From Lichenostomus cassidix (taxonomy: Eukaryota > Chordata > Aves > Passeriformes > Meliphagidae), in NCBI GenBank assembly GCA_008360975.2, contig CM039180.1, forward strand, positions 12,181,122 to 12,245,121: DNA of 64,000 bases. Direction: 5' to 3'. The translations under genes were made by a program, and so were the position numbers. Shown piece after piece: positions 43,501 through 58,500 of the stretch; within the stretch, counting starts at the first letter, position 1; every line of letters starts with the position of its first letter. Below the pieces are notes generated by a model. That model searched no databases. It was not told the DNA's origin and saw only the letters and a list, made by a program, of their open reading frames with translations.

Positions 43501-46500
43501 TCAGTGGTCAAGGAGTTTATACCACAAATGGAAATAATATACAACAAACAGATGAAACCCATTTGTTCATGAAAAAACCCAAAAAACTGTGAAAAACATG
43601 GTGCATGTTTAGGGTAGGAAAAGACAAGAAAAATGAAAACGTCAAATTCTAGCCAGAATACTTCATTATAAGCATATGCAGCTAACAAGAGAAAATTTAC
43701 TTTCTATTTTTAACTCCACTGGTTTTCATTCATTTTTTTAAAATGTAAGTAATCTCTGACCCCTTTGAAAATGAGAGCTGTTCCAGACTTGATGGTATCA
43801 CCATTCAGGTTTCCCCTCTCAGCACCGTAGACTTCAGGCCAAAGGTCTGGATGCAAGTTACCATTAAAATCATCCTTCAGGACAGATGGTAGAGGAAGGA
43901 CAGGGACACAGTATGGACCTCCAAAGCCTCTGTCACACCTAGCAACAAAATGGGTAGAAAGGGTATTATCCATCTGGCTGGGATAAAACACATCATTTCT
44001 ATGAAGCAGCTCAAGCAGTTTTCTACTCACATGCAATGACCTGAATCACAGACACCATGCCCTGAGCACATCCAGGGGCACCCTGTAGCCAGGACCACAT
44101 TATCAATCGCCCAAGAATCAACTCCAGAAGCATAGTTGTACTGAATCCATCTGAACCGTGTTCTGGGAGAGCTAAAAATGGAGGAAACGTATTTCAGGAT
44201 TCAAAATTCTGCTCCATAAAGTGATAAATAGCAAAGAAAATCCCCACAGACTTCAGAAGAAAAGCATATTAATAATCATGGACCCCTTATTTGGGAAAGA
44301 TTCATATTCTAATTGAAGCTGGAATTTTAAATTTCTCAGGTTAGTATTTTAGCCAAAATTACAGCATATTCTAAAAGAAGGTGTCCAAAATGATAACCAA
44401 GAAAGACTTTTGCTGAGACACTTGCTTATCAGCAAAGTGGTTGAGGAGAAATTAGTAATTCCATTAGCATTTGACAGCTCCATGTGTTAGCAGAGTGGAA
44501 ACAATAAAATTCCTTCAGTAACGCAAGAAGTAATGAAAGTTCATTTATACTGAGTGTTGTGTAAAGAGAAAACAATGGTTATATATGTTCATATATATAC
44601 ATATATAAGAATATGTAAGTACCAACATGCACATGCATACACACTGCTGTCACTGCTGACTGCCTTGTTAACCTCAAATAAGGAAAGTATTTAAAAAAAA
44701 AAAAGCTCTTCGGAAGATGATGTATGGCACTCTGGAGCAAACTGTGGAATTAGACACCAAGATGTGAACCCCAGGCCCAGTTCATTAACTCTTTGTCCAT
44801 TTTTACCACTGTATTTTCTGGGTGATGGAATTGACAGAGGTAATGTGCAGTGTGCTCTGAAGAATTACAGAACTCCTCACTACAACGGTAAGCAGTGTCA
44901 GCATCATCTGTCATTTCTAGAGCATGGTTTTACTTAGAGAGATGGATGCCAGCACATCTGCCACATCCATTTACACCCATGATATCCTGAGGAGGCAAGC
45001 AGAACTCTCCACCTGGTCAAAAGGGTGGAGGTTGCACATCCAGTGACATGGTCTGACTTGCTGAGTGCTGTGGCTAACATGCTTAAATGCTGGATGACAA
45101 CTTACAGTAACAATAACAGTAAACACTGCTGTAGGAAAGGATGGGTCTGGGTATTTATTTTTGCTTCTTATTGCATAAATGTTAGAAAAGCTGGTTTAGC
45201 ATTCTTGTTCTTACTGTCATAAATTATAGGCAAGACTTCAGAATTCACTCATCAAAGTTGTTACTTCCTTAAGTCCCTGCAGTTCACATTATAGCTGATG
45301 AAATATTTTGAAGTGAAATTTAAAATTCTGGTGGCGTGACAACACACATTTAAAAATTTAAAAGACATGCAGAACATTCCCAAGCTGGGGGATGTTTGCT
45401 CAAATTAGATCAGCAAAACCTTTGTCATGCTAAACAGCCAGAAGAGCAGTGCTCACTTGGTTGAGGGTGGGAGGTAGACAGTAACTCTCTTCCAGTTTTG
45501 GAATCTTTCTGAAGTGTAGATTGAGCTCTCGGTGTACTGCTGACAGCCGATGGTTGGGGGGACACACTCCTCTGTCACCAGGTGCCAATCTCTCCCGTTG
45601 TTTAGGGAATACTGCAGGTGAACGCTGTGGGAATTGCTGTATGGCTTGCTGCAGCCCATGCTCAGCTCAAACTGCAAGAATGTGGAGGCTGAGACGTGGA
45701 AATCCCAAGTCTCGGCATAACGAGGTTTTCCTAAGAAAAGAGAGAAAACAACAACAAAGTGTACCTCAGCATATGCTTTCAGTACTGTCATTCAAATTTG
45801 TTATCTCTATCTTCACCTTTTTCCAGCCTTCTCTTCCTACACATTACTAAATACCTGAATTTGTCTGTATCTCCCATCTTGTAACACTTGATCCATATAT
45901 AATTTATAAAATAGACTCACACAAAATGTAGCAATGTGTACAAAATGACACATACCAATGTTTTCACTGAACATCAGAGCTGTATCCATAGACAGGCAGT
46001 CAATGTCTACTTGACCTCCTTGAATTCTGTACCAGCTTGCTTGTAAATCCACAGTTCCATCAAATTTATCTTGGAAGCCAGTCTGAGAGCTGTCATTCAT
46101 TCCAATAAGCACATCGTCCAAAGCCCACTGAGCTGAATGCTTCCCTACAAAAACCAGAACAGACAGGTTAGTGGAGTCCCTGCAAGTTGTTTTTTCTGCC
46201 CATATGCTGTGCTCACTCAGGGAGCAGTGCTCAATCACATAGACTGTTAAACAAGACTGAAACATTGCTCAAGGATGCACCTGGACTCTAGAGTATGTTT
46301 CTATTGCAGATAAACACAGGTATTTCCCTCTTCATTTCTTTAGCTTCAGTGCCTTTGCCATCATATGCTCTCCCTCTGTTTGGATGAGACACTCCCTGAG
46401 CCCCTAGATTGGGGATTTTCATTTTACAGGTCACAACCTTCCTGCCATTCCCCATAGCTAAATTGGAAAGACCTCTGTCTAGTTCTCAAAATAGCTTTTG

Positions 46501-49500
46501 TATGAAAACAAATAGAATATGAGGGAAAATGCTGAAGGCTCTGCATATATATAATATTTAGAGAAGTGCTGTTCTCCTTCCTGGAAACCTCTCTCTCCTC
46601 TTGCTCCCCAGCCTGCAGGCATTTCACTTTCATCATCATCTCCAGTCCATTTCTTCAGCCTTCATTTCAATTCACCTTTCTACTGGCATGCTGAAAAGAA
46701 CATCTTACTGCATGATTACTGCCCTCACAGGAGAGGAAGGAAAACCTTTTCAACAAACTGTGAGCTTGCAGCAATGTGCCAGGACTTTTGCCTTGCCACC
46801 ATGAGGAACATGGGCCATGGCTGACAGGGCACTCCACACTGAGGCATGGCAGACAGAGGATAGGCCTTGAAGGAACTAACATTTGTAATGAAAAGTGGTT
46901 GTCACCTGCAGGCACTGGTGTGGAAGGTGATATTTGAACCTCCAGTCATAAAACCTTGTTTTTACTGGGAGCTACAGGGCTGCGATCAGGTTGCCTTCAG
47001 AGTGATCACCCTCAGCAGGTGCCATCAAGGCAACTACAGGGAGCAGCAGGTTGGATATTGCACCACTCACCAATGCAAATGATCATAGAATGATGACCTG
47101 TGGGGCACCAGCTATTCCTCAGCACTTTTTATCAAAGGAACTTAATTCTTCTTAACGAAATCACATCCCTCTTTTCTTGTCTATTCTCTTACCTAGTGAG
47201 GACAATTAAGTCCAGCATATACAAGAAAAGGTATGAATAAAATCAGCCATCAAAATGATAAATGATGTCTAAGATGCTGCAGACCATAATTACCTGAATG
47301 TAAGCTATGTGCTTTGCTCCCCAAGGAACTGCTGTTGAAATGTACTTTGCTATATTTCTGAATATTGCCTTATATTTCCTGCAGATCCAGGAACTGCTGC
47401 CTTGTGCAAAGGTAAGACACTTAATCAGGACACTTTTAAAAGTGGTAAGCTGCCCCCATGTGAGGAAGGAGTTCTCAGAGTGGCTGTAGGAATCAGTCAG
47501 CACCAGGGCTTTGCTTTCAGCTGAGGATGTCGGAAGTGGCTGAGTGCTTTTGCAGGTTCAGGGGAGCTAGGACACTAGAAGTGGGAGGAGGAGGTCCTGT
47601 TCTGGAGTGTGGAGATACTGAAATAGTGAGACAGGAGCCACCAGGTAGGCAGATTCAAGGCCAAGTTATCCCTCCCCTTCCAAAACAGAAAAAATGAGAT
47701 GAAGAGTGTAAGACATTTGGCATCCCAGGTCACTCTATACCCAGGTAAGAACTCTAATCTTATTTAGGCTTTTTGTGCTTTTTGGTTTTTTTTTAAATGT
47801 AATTTTTTCCCCCCGCCCCTGTTATCTCAGCATCTTTGGTTTAAACTTAGCTCTTAAACAATTTTACTCTTAAGCCCACTCTTCAGCTTGGTGCTACAAA
47901 AGAAAACCATGCCTGTAGTGTGAATCAGGAAAGCCTAAATATGTCCTTACAGCTCCCAACTGGTCAAAATACTTTGTTTTCCATGAGCTGATATTTTTGC
48001 ACAACATGTCTATACCAAGTAGCACTGCCATGTGGGCTGTGTAAAGCTGCTTAGTGAGTTTTCAGGATGGTCTTGCTTACCATGCTGTGGCTGCCACCAG
48101 CGGAAGGCGGTGGCAGGGGTCTTGGCCTCCCGGGGTAAATCTATGGAAACGACCTGGGGCTCCAGGTATGACATGAAGTCCAACTCTCGCAGCAAACTCC
48201 ACGTGATCCCATTGTCATTTGTGTATTGAACAACAAGCCCTGTATTTAAAATAAAGAAAAGCAGTTAGGGTGACTGTGCAGAGCAAAGAGGGGGCAACTG
48301 ACGCTGCACTCGGGACATGTCAACCCCCACCCAGTGCCCAGGCCTTTTGACATCTGCCCTACCCTTCAGGCATCTCCTGGTCCAAGAGCATTTTGTGGAC
48401 AAAGTGCTGCAAAGCTGATGTTGGCCACCAGCTGCCACATGCTATTTTGACTGTCTTCACCAAACTCAAAGGATCAAATCTTTTACACCCTCAGGGAAAC
48501 TAATAATCATACCATAGAAATTATAGGAATAATGTGATTTTCATTACTCAATATTTATTTCATGTTTGGTATCCTTGCAGTTTGTGTGGAAGACTAAGTT
48601 GTAATTCTGATAGCTGGGATGATAATGCTGATGCTGTGTATGCAAGCTCCCAGCATCCTTGGAAATTAATGATCATAATATTTAGACAAATTAAGATAGT
48701 CTTTGTATCATACACACAGTATGGAAAATACTAGGACACAACAGAAGCTCAGCAAAGCTCATCAGAGGGGATAATACAAGAAAGAAGTACCTATGTATAT
48801 TTTTTCTTTTAAAACTCTTATATTGGAGTGTGTTCAAAGATAATGGAAATTTTTTGTGTCTTATACTGGTGCAAAGGAGAGGAGAATGAAACCCTTGCTA
48901 TAATCTGTGCTGCAAGATGACAGCTTTCCTCAGTGAGTGAGTCAATGTAAATGCCAGATATCAGAAAACAGCCCCTTGACATTAAATGATTTATACTGAG
49001 TGGAAAATTAAATTTTCTTATCTATCATGTCAATGGTCTGTCTTCATGCAACAAGACTGCTTTACATAGGAATCTGCTTCCAAAACTCTGCTGATCCTTC
49101 CCAAATGCAAATGTCAGTTCTCCTCCCCAGAAACTTTAAGCATGTAGGTAAAATAAGAGATGAGACATCTGGCAGAGATTAATTTATTCAGACTAAATAA
49201 ATTTTCAGCTGCAGCTTTATAATTTTGCATTTTGGGTAAATCATGAATGACCTTGTTTTGGGAGGCAATTTTTATTAGACCCAGTGGTATGATTGAGAAG
49301 ATGAACAAGTTTTCAGGCAGACAACTCTTTTTCAGGTCAGAAATGGAGTTTATCCCACTTTATCCTGAACTTGAATTTCATTCCTTTTATTTAAGTCCTC
49401 ATAGAAAATCCTGTGTACTTGTAAATTCACCTGTTTTCCAGCACTGCCAAATAGTTTAACATAAGCTATTCCACCTTGCCTTGTAAATGTTGTTTTTCTT

Positions 49501-52500
49501 AGACCATCACAGCTCCTACAGTTACTCCTACAGATGGATCACCATTAGTTTCAGTGTAACTAATTATAAATAGATATATCAATCAAAAGTAAATAGCTTT
49601 CTGCACCATTTATGAAAACAGAAGAGGTAATTGATTCATGTTTAAAAAAACCCTTTTTGATTTTGTAAAGGCAGGAAGAGGCAAAAACACTGCAGAAGAT
49701 GCAAAATTAAGAAGACTTATTGTAAAGAAAAGGGGCTTTACCTTCATTCCTAGCTCTTGGTCTGTTGCAGGAGTTACCAACAGTCTTGCTTCCAAGTTGT
49801 ACATAAAATTGAACTAGCCTTTAAAAAAACAAAGGATAGAAAAGAAGTGTAAGCATCTTCTGATAGCACAAGATCAGTCAGGATAATTTACCTCTGTGAA
49901 CCAATTTGCATTTTCAGTTAGGTCATTGTTCCAGGCTTATTGATTAGGTAATGTTCACAGAGAAATCAAACATGGGCATGGTAAACTGTGAAGGACCCAG
50001 GACAGAAGAAAGGGATATGGTTTATTAATCCTGTACCTAATAAATATATTTTTTGAGTGAGTAGCAGAATTTAGCAGTTCCATCTCTCACAAAAGTTGCA
50101 ATATCTCCAAGGCAGGCAAAGCTGTTCCTTACATCAGATCTTACCTTGGCCTCTTGTACTTGGAAATTAGGTGAAGCTTTAAAATACAGAATTAGAGTTG
50201 TGAAAAAATTATTATACCCTCACTAAACTGCCAATACTTTTTAGATCCTTAAATTCTTGATGTAAACGATTTTCAGTGAAATGAGTTCATTGAACATTTT
50301 GTGAAGTAGGGCCTTTGATTTTGAGCTTCTACATTATGATTTCACTGAATATTCTCTTGTTCTCACACCATGAAATGGTGACAAAAATGTTCCTCATCTG
50401 CTTTTCTTGCAACCTGCCCTGTAGTCTGTGCTTTTATCACTTCCCTACCTTCTCTTTCTACTGTAAACCATAGCAACTGTTGCATCTGAATCTCTGCATG
50501 AACATTTTTCTATGTCCTCAATTTTCCCCAAAACTACTTCCTGAAATCCTTCTAATACCACAAAACTCTGAGACATGATTGCTGGTTTTATTGACAGAAC
50601 TCTGGATTAGTCTGGAACATCCCTGTTTAGCTATATTAGAATGATGTGAATTTATTCCATCCTTGTGCTCCAAAATATTAATTTTTTTCCCCAATCTGCA
50701 GTAATGCCATGGTATGCCTGCTGAGCTTGTGTTTATTGTTGTGACTGTGGTTTTACAGTAGTTTACATTTTCTCTTAGATACACACTGTTGTGCTATATA
50801 ACAGCAATTAATTTCAATTAATGTCCTGCTGCTCACTCACCAAATTTCACTGCACGTCTCAGGCATTCATCAGAGTCTTACAGGGTCATAACTAAGGTAA
50901 AAAGCATTGAGACAACTGAGAATGCCACCACCCCCTAACCTACACATTCCCACAGGTTGTCTCCATTGCACACCCAAAATATCACCTGAGCAGAGCAGAC
51001 AAACTGGACTCAAACCCATGACAAGTTTTGCAGGCTGCAAATTGGCAATGCCATTCTCCCCCTGGCTTCCTGTCCAGTTTTTAAAGTAGGATGATAGAAA
51101 ATCAGGTTTCATTAATTTTGTTGCATGTAGATAACTTCTTTATTTAAAATACATATTTTGAGGTGAATTTGTATCCCTCTGTAAGGAAACAAGGCCTAAT
51201 TTGCCATTCAAATAACTCCCCACATGGATAACTGTTTTTGCTTTAGAGGATTAGGTCCTAATTTGTAGTAATTTTGGTAAAATCATAGACAAGCACATGA
51301 TTACAGCCAGAGCCAGTACAATATAGACAGGACTCAAATTTCCTTCATTCACTGCTACATACACAATACATAAAAATAATCTGCCATCTCTTCTGATTCT
51401 AAAGCTGACCACATTCCAGTTCTGCTATCAAAATCTGTGTCTACTATCTGAGATATTTTATATGTCCATAGGGTCTAGGACAAACCAGAATTTCCTTATC
51501 AATCTCATGTCTAAGATAACCCCATAGATAACTCATAGATAACTCAAGACTTGTCAGGCTCACTATTCTATGCCATTTAGCCAGATAGGTTCTATTTGTT
51601 TGCTGCAGCTCTGTTGTCTGAGACAGTATTCAGGCAATAAAACTCCAGACAGAAACCTCAGAGGTGAATAGACTTGCAGTCCTGAGACGAAATTCTTTTA
51701 TTCTTGTCAAATGTAAAGACCATCAAAAAGCAAACCCAAAGAACAGAAAACTCTTTCTGCAGAAGGGTGAATCAGCCCATCTGATCTCCGAGTGTCTGAC
51801 CCAGAACAGCTCCCTGGGATGGTTGCACAATCATTAGCAATGGAGTCTGTAAAGCAGATGGAAGCCAAGTCAGCTAACAAGCCAGATGTCACCACTTGGA
51901 AAAAACATATCTATATTCCATGGTTTTTATCTGGCTGCCAGGTAGGCACTGTGTGCAAATGCTCCCGCTGAACAGACAGTCAAGAGTGTCATAAGGGACA
52001 GGCCATCAAAATGGGAGGCAGTAGCTCATCAGCAACCAAAATTCATCGATGGAGCACACTGTCAGTCAGAAGGATGGAAGTACTGCTGGCCAAATTGTGC
52101 CTTTGGCATGTTGGGCCATGAAATAGGAAAGGCATGGAAAGACTCCAGGGGCTTTCTGAAGTGTAGGGCAAAAAGAAAAAATTATCTGTGTGAAATGAAC
52201 TTTGACACTTACAGCTCTCTTAGTGCTATGGGACATTCTCCTAATATCTGTGAAGAAAAGGTGTAGTCAATCATATAAAGGAATAAGGAGGCAATAGGAT
52301 GAAGACAGCTAAGATTATGATACCACCTAATGTGTATACTAAAATGTCAGTGGTTGTTTAGGGTCATTGGCTTCCAGGTACAAGCTTTAGTTTGAAATGC
52401 TCTTTGTGTGACCCCTGGGCCTGGCAGTGCCCTGTTGGGCTGCTCCCCTGAGCAGCAGCACACACCTCAGGCTGGCAAATCTCAACCCCTTTGGAGCAGA

Positions 52501-55500
52501 GCAAACCAAGAACACTGAGCCCCCATGGACCACACTCTGCTGGGAAGAGAAGGGTGAAAGGGAAGAGGGTCTTTGACCTTGAAAAAAAAAATAAAATCCA
52601 TACTTTCCTTACACAAAATTTAGACTTGACATTCAAAAAGCTGTAAATGATGATAGGGAACATGCATAGGTAGATCTGCAGGAATTCAGAAAGAATGAAA
52701 GTAAAAATTTAGAGTCTTGCAATATTTTTCAATTTTTCAATCAGGATCTTTCATGCATGATTTAACAAAACAAGATTTTAAAAGGTCTGGGAAAACATTA
52801 TTAACCTGAAAAAAAAGCAGCTTAAAAATCTACTGCGGGAGTTTCAGCCTTTCTATTCACAACCCTCAATCCACATATCTAACAGTATGTCTTTCAAGGC
52901 GTATTTCCCCACTGTTTACTCAATCACCAAAACCCCCCAACCACAAACCCTTCCAAAAATAAAAGAAAACTGTGCAGGGGCTAAGATGACCCCTAATAAG
53001 ATAACTGAATTCTATGCAAGGCATTACTGAATGCAAAAAGTAATACCAAAATGGCAAAAAGTACTTCCCTTTAATCTCCCCTTTCAAGTGACATTAATTT
53101 TAGCTCCAATAATAAAAAAAAATTCTAGGCTGAGGAATTATTTTCTTTTTAGGGTATGGGCAGTTAACCCTTACCAAACATAGTGTGCCTTTGCTTCTAG
53201 TATAAAAGACACAGTTAATGTTACAGATGCCCTCAAACATTAAAGTGGGATGAATTAGTTCAGAGCAAGGTCTCTGAAGCTGAATGGTAAGATATACATG
53301 GCCAATCCAGGCTGCCTTACAATTAATGACAGAATGTGTTTCCAGAAGACAAAGCACTGGCCTTTGCTAGCTGCTATTTCAGGATGAGCTGTGCTGACCT
53401 TTTGAAGCAGCTATTCTCTCCTCTGAACACAAAAGCAGCCTGGGGTAATTGCTGTAGTCTAAAACGTCCATGTTCTGGTCAAGAAGCATCAGGTGGCTAC
53501 TACCTTTGAGCACACACTGAAGAAAGAAAAAAATCCACACTGGTCCCATTTGTGCTTAAGATGACCACTATGTTCTGTCTAGCAAACAGCCCAGAGATGT
53601 GGCTTCGAGCTTGAATTGCTCACTGTGATGCTTATAAAAGAAAAAATACATAGTGCTGATTCATTTTGACATAATGATCAGTTGCAGTAGGAGAGCAGCT
53701 CACACTGGTCAGAAGAAAGATTTTAGTTGCTCTTACCAAGGGTGCCTCTGGCCGTTTTTGGTTTTGAGGTGGTTTTAAGACACCAGACAATGATATTCTT
53801 GTGCAAAACAGAAGCAGTGGTATATTAAAAACATCAAGAATGAGCATTGCTCAGTATTTTGAAACTTCTTTTGGCTTTTGAAATGGTTCAAACTTTACAA
53901 AAATGAAAAGCTATAAATACGAATATCTGGATTAAAAGTGCTTTCACAGTAATATTAACAATAAAGGAAATACTTTTATTTATAAAAATACTTCTCCATG
54001 AAAGAAGGAATAACTCAAAAATAGTGTTTTGAATGTAGACGTCTTGAAGAAATAGTCAAGACTACTTCCAATATAATGCCTTCCAGGATGAATAATATAA
54101 GATTTGAAGGCAGTGGAATAGAAGTGTTCAGATCTTCCCAGAGTTCCAGGGCAAACATGTACTTGGTCCAAAACGTATTTGTCAAACAATTAATTAGTTT
54201 AATTAATAACTAATTTACATAATTATATCACTATGGCACGTATTTGTCTGACATCCAGGGGACAGAAGAAAGGCAGCTGGTGCAGTGCTGTGCAGTGCCA
54301 GGGAGCAGCTGAGGATGTCCCCAAACCCACAGCCCCTACAGTGCCCTCCAGAGCTCTGACTGCCTGAGCTGGAGAGTGATCATGGTAACCTCTGGCCAGT
54401 CTTTGCTGAGTGATTCCATAAATTCAGTAATGGAGCAAATCATGGCATTACTTACTCTCAGAGCACTATTTGTCAGGAGAAATATCTTTGATTAAGCTAA
54501 CTGACAAAATTGTAGGGTGCTCTCAAGGTTTCAGGTGCACAATCTCTCATAAAACTGGACAAAACAGCAGCAAACTCCAAGCTAAATAGTGGTTAGAATT
54601 AACAGCCCTTTGTTCATCCTAATTACATTAACCAGCTGGGCAATTTGATAGAAGAGGATAATTGCTACCAATGGAGCAGGATTCAGTAGCAGCGGGGAGA
54701 GAGGTGAAGGCTTGTTAGCCTCTTGGCTAAGCAGAAACAATTGACATTCCATTCCTTTACACTTCTGACAAGTGGAGTAATTCACAACATCTGGCAAGTA
54801 AACAGCAGCTCCTTGCTATGCCATCCTCATGCCTGCAATTCAACACAGTTGAGGAAAAATAACTTTCCTCCCCATCTGTGGGTAGAGTTTTGGGTTTTGT
54901 GAATTCTCAAGACCATGTCTTCTACCTTAGAATACAATGCAAACTATCTTCTCAGAGGGACAGAGAGTTAATATTTTTTTTTAAATTTTATTTTATTTTA
55001 TTTATTTTATTCTGCTAGTCCACTTTTCTAACCTAAGTATTCTCTTTAAAAAAAAAAAAAAGGAAATGGTAGAAATAGTACACCAAAATGAACAAAAAAA
55101 GTACTTTCTCTGTCTTTCAGAGCTCTTGTACAGGTTATGATTACCAGAAAAAACATTTCTCACTTTCTCATATCTACACTTGCAACAGGGCAGAATAGAG
55201 AACATGAATACACAGGCATTGTGAGAAGCAGCACTAAGCACTGACCTGATATTTGTGGTGTCCAGGGGAACAGTCCTCGCCTCCCTTTTGCCAGGTCCAT
55301 TGAAGTACAGAGATTTTCCGTCACTGAGCACACCACAGCCTGTCCCAACCTGACCTCCTGTTATCTTGTACCAGAGAGGGCTTAGCTTCCTCTCAAACCT
55401 GTCGAACATCTCACTGTGATTAGGCACGTTAGACACACAGGTTCCGTGTGATGCTTCAAGAAAAGAAAGAGAGGGAGATGCTTTGGTGAAACTGTGCTGA

Positions 55501-58500
55501 ACAGTAAGGGTCAGATACACTGGCACACAGTTCTGTTGCATCCACATGTGACAAAGCACCAGGCTTTTCTAAGAAAATGCCCTGATGACTGGATTGTACC
55601 TTTTTAAAGCCACTTTACAAATTTCTGTAGGAAGAATAAGCCCTTTTCCTCTAAACTCTAAGATGGCTTATTTCACTCAATGAAAAATAGACGAGCTTTA
55701 TGTTGATAAGGCATTTTTTGCAAACAGAAAAATATTATCCTTCTATTTAATTTTAAACAAATTGAACAAAAGATGTAGCTTATCACTTTGCTGGTTGAGG
55801 GTTGAAAAGAGTGCAGTGTGCAACTGGTTCTGTCAATCATTTTTCTTCATAGAGTTTGCATTTTGGGTTTTTTTTCTATTTTAGCATAAAAGCCCCTGAA
55901 AACACAAGTGAGCAGAATTTTCCACAGAAGGGCCTGTCAGAACATATGTTCCCTCCTGGTCCCATGCCATCTGATGGCCAGGGGACTCAAAAATGGCAAC
56001 GGTTCTTTTGAAGATGATCCAAAGGCTTTTAAGCAGACTTTTCAGTTTATAATATTTTATTTTGTTTTCTCTTTTATTGCTAGTCCCTTCCCATTCATAC
56101 AGATGGTGATGTTCAAGGATTGTGGTTGCCAGGAACATCAACGGAGTCCGCTGCCTTCAGCTGCTCTGCTTTGCCTGTGCTGAATTTTATTTAACAAAAC
56201 AAAAAAGATTCCCGTTGGCAGCCTGTGCAATAGATGTCATCATATATTTTTCCGGAATATCGGAGAGGAAAAACAAGATGCCAGATTTTCAGCTTTAACT
56301 CAGCCAGGGCTCAGTGTGACCCCACCTGGAGAGGGCTGTCTTACCCGTGTAGCCCAGGTCACAGAAGCAGACCCCCGAGACGCAGTCGCCGTGGCCGCTG
56401 CAGTAGTTGGGGCAAGGCTCAGAGATGTAGACGCCGTCCAAGCCGAAGGGAGGCACGCTCTTGTGGGAGCTGCTCTCCTGGATCCAGCGGAATCGAGTCT
56501 TACTGCAGAGAAAAAACAACGGAATTGCCATTCCCGGCTCCAATATCTTCTGCTCCTTGCTTAATGTTAAATGGACCTTTTACTAAATTAGCCATTTGCA
56601 AATAGGATGCCTGGATTTCTGTCATCCCACATTTTGTGCAACACTGCTTAAGGATATTTCTTCCAGACTTTTTGGCTGCATTTTGACTTCCTCTGTTTCT
56701 CTGGCCCATATCCATTAGTGTGAGGCAAAGAACAAATACGTGGGTTTATCAACAACAGTGAATGCTTAGACGTGCCTTTGAGGATGCTTTTTACTACTCA
56801 GCTCAACTTGAACTGCTAATCACATATTATAATCCCAGAACTACATTTCTTACAGTATTTTTGAAAGGAACTTGGTAATGGCAGCAATGCAGAGTTTATT
56901 ATGGGATGGCGCACTTTTGAGTAAAAAACCCTAAAGTTATTTGGATACAAGGAAAAAAGCCACTTTCTGAATAGAATGGCAAATAACATCTCTTACAAAC
57001 TGAAACCAGCCTGACCCATCAATCCCAAAGTTAAACATCCTCACAGTGAGATGGAGATGTGGTAGACCTGGTAAAACACAGATGAAGGAACAAACAAGTG
57101 ATACTACTACTAACTTATCTAAGGCTGCCCAGCTGACACAGCTGGCCTGGAGACATATGATTGACAGTCAAAAACTTCATATCATAAAAGCCTAGTCCCA
57201 AATTTTAATTTCAGGGTCTTCTGAAATGCCCCTTCTTGGAGTGTGTATGGAAATTCCTCCCTTGGGGAGGAATCCCAAGGAACCCCTTCAAGGTTACTCC
57301 ACAAGGCTGAGCAAGAGATTTGCCCATGGGCATTGTATGAATGAGTAACATAAATTTCTACTTAATAATTGTTTTTGCTAGCTTTAATACAATTGCTTTA
57401 ATACAATTGCTTCAATATTGCTTCATAGTGCACTATGTTATAATAGTTGTTATAGCTACAATACTGTGTAGTAAATAATTCTGATTAAGATCTTGTCTAA
57501 TTGTTATCATGATAAATCATATTTATATTTATAGAAATATATCTGGTTTGCCATCCTTAATCCTGCAGGACAAATTTGTATAAAGGTTCAATTACACCTG
57601 TATAATCCTTTAGATATAAACTGTTGAAAAAATCTGGGGCTAAGATTGGATCCAGCTGCACCCAGGCTCCTCTGTAAGGAGTCTAGAAATCAGTGGGTTC
57701 CTTTCTTGACCTTGTGACTCAAGGGGAGAGCTTCTTTAATAAGCTTTGCCTGAAGCTCCCACTCTGTTCACAGCTCTGACCCACTGCATAGGAAACTTGT
57801 TGAAGACAAAATATTTTGGTTATTAATTTCCACTCTTTAACCTTTAGCTGAATTATTTCACAGGAGCTCCAGAGAGGGGAACAGATTTAAAATCTCATTG
57901 CCTATATAATGGATTAACTAAGATCCTCCTTGCTACTCTGCCTAATATGTAATAAACCTGTTGCTTTTTCTTTTTGGCTGTGCACTGGGATTTGGTAGGT
58001 AGGTGATCATCATGCTCATGCTCTGTACCATATAATGAAATGGGATGCTCTCTGGTTAACCCATGAACCACGATTTCCTAAGTGACCCATAACAAATTCA
58101 CTTCTCAACATGCCAAGACACTCTTTGCAGTCACAAAATGTACATTTTTAATGTATTAGCATGAGCTTCTTAGTCCTGATCACATTACTGAACATAATGC
58201 CAAACAGATTGCTGCTATTGATTCTGCCCTACTTGTTTTGGGTAAATCAAATCAGCTGGTGTCAGATCTGTGCAATGTGGCACCTGCTTTTATTGGCTAA
58301 TTACTGAAGAAAAGACAAACTTGTTATGGTACACTGCTATTTCAAGTCCTTGCTGCAGAGGCATTGGCTCCCTTGCTACACACTGTGCCACACACTCCAA
58401 GGGGCTTGAGGATGAGGAGTGTGTGGCAGGAAGATGGGTCAGAAACCCAGAGGCTGCACTAGAGCAGCTGTCTGGGGGGTGAGGGGCAGGGGGCAAGGGG

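Noticed and set aside
55002..55559. 185-codon minus-strand open frame
   Set aside because: It is exon 30 (55246-55453) with read-through into intron on both sides; the tail is encoded by a poly-A/T tract (F-rich).
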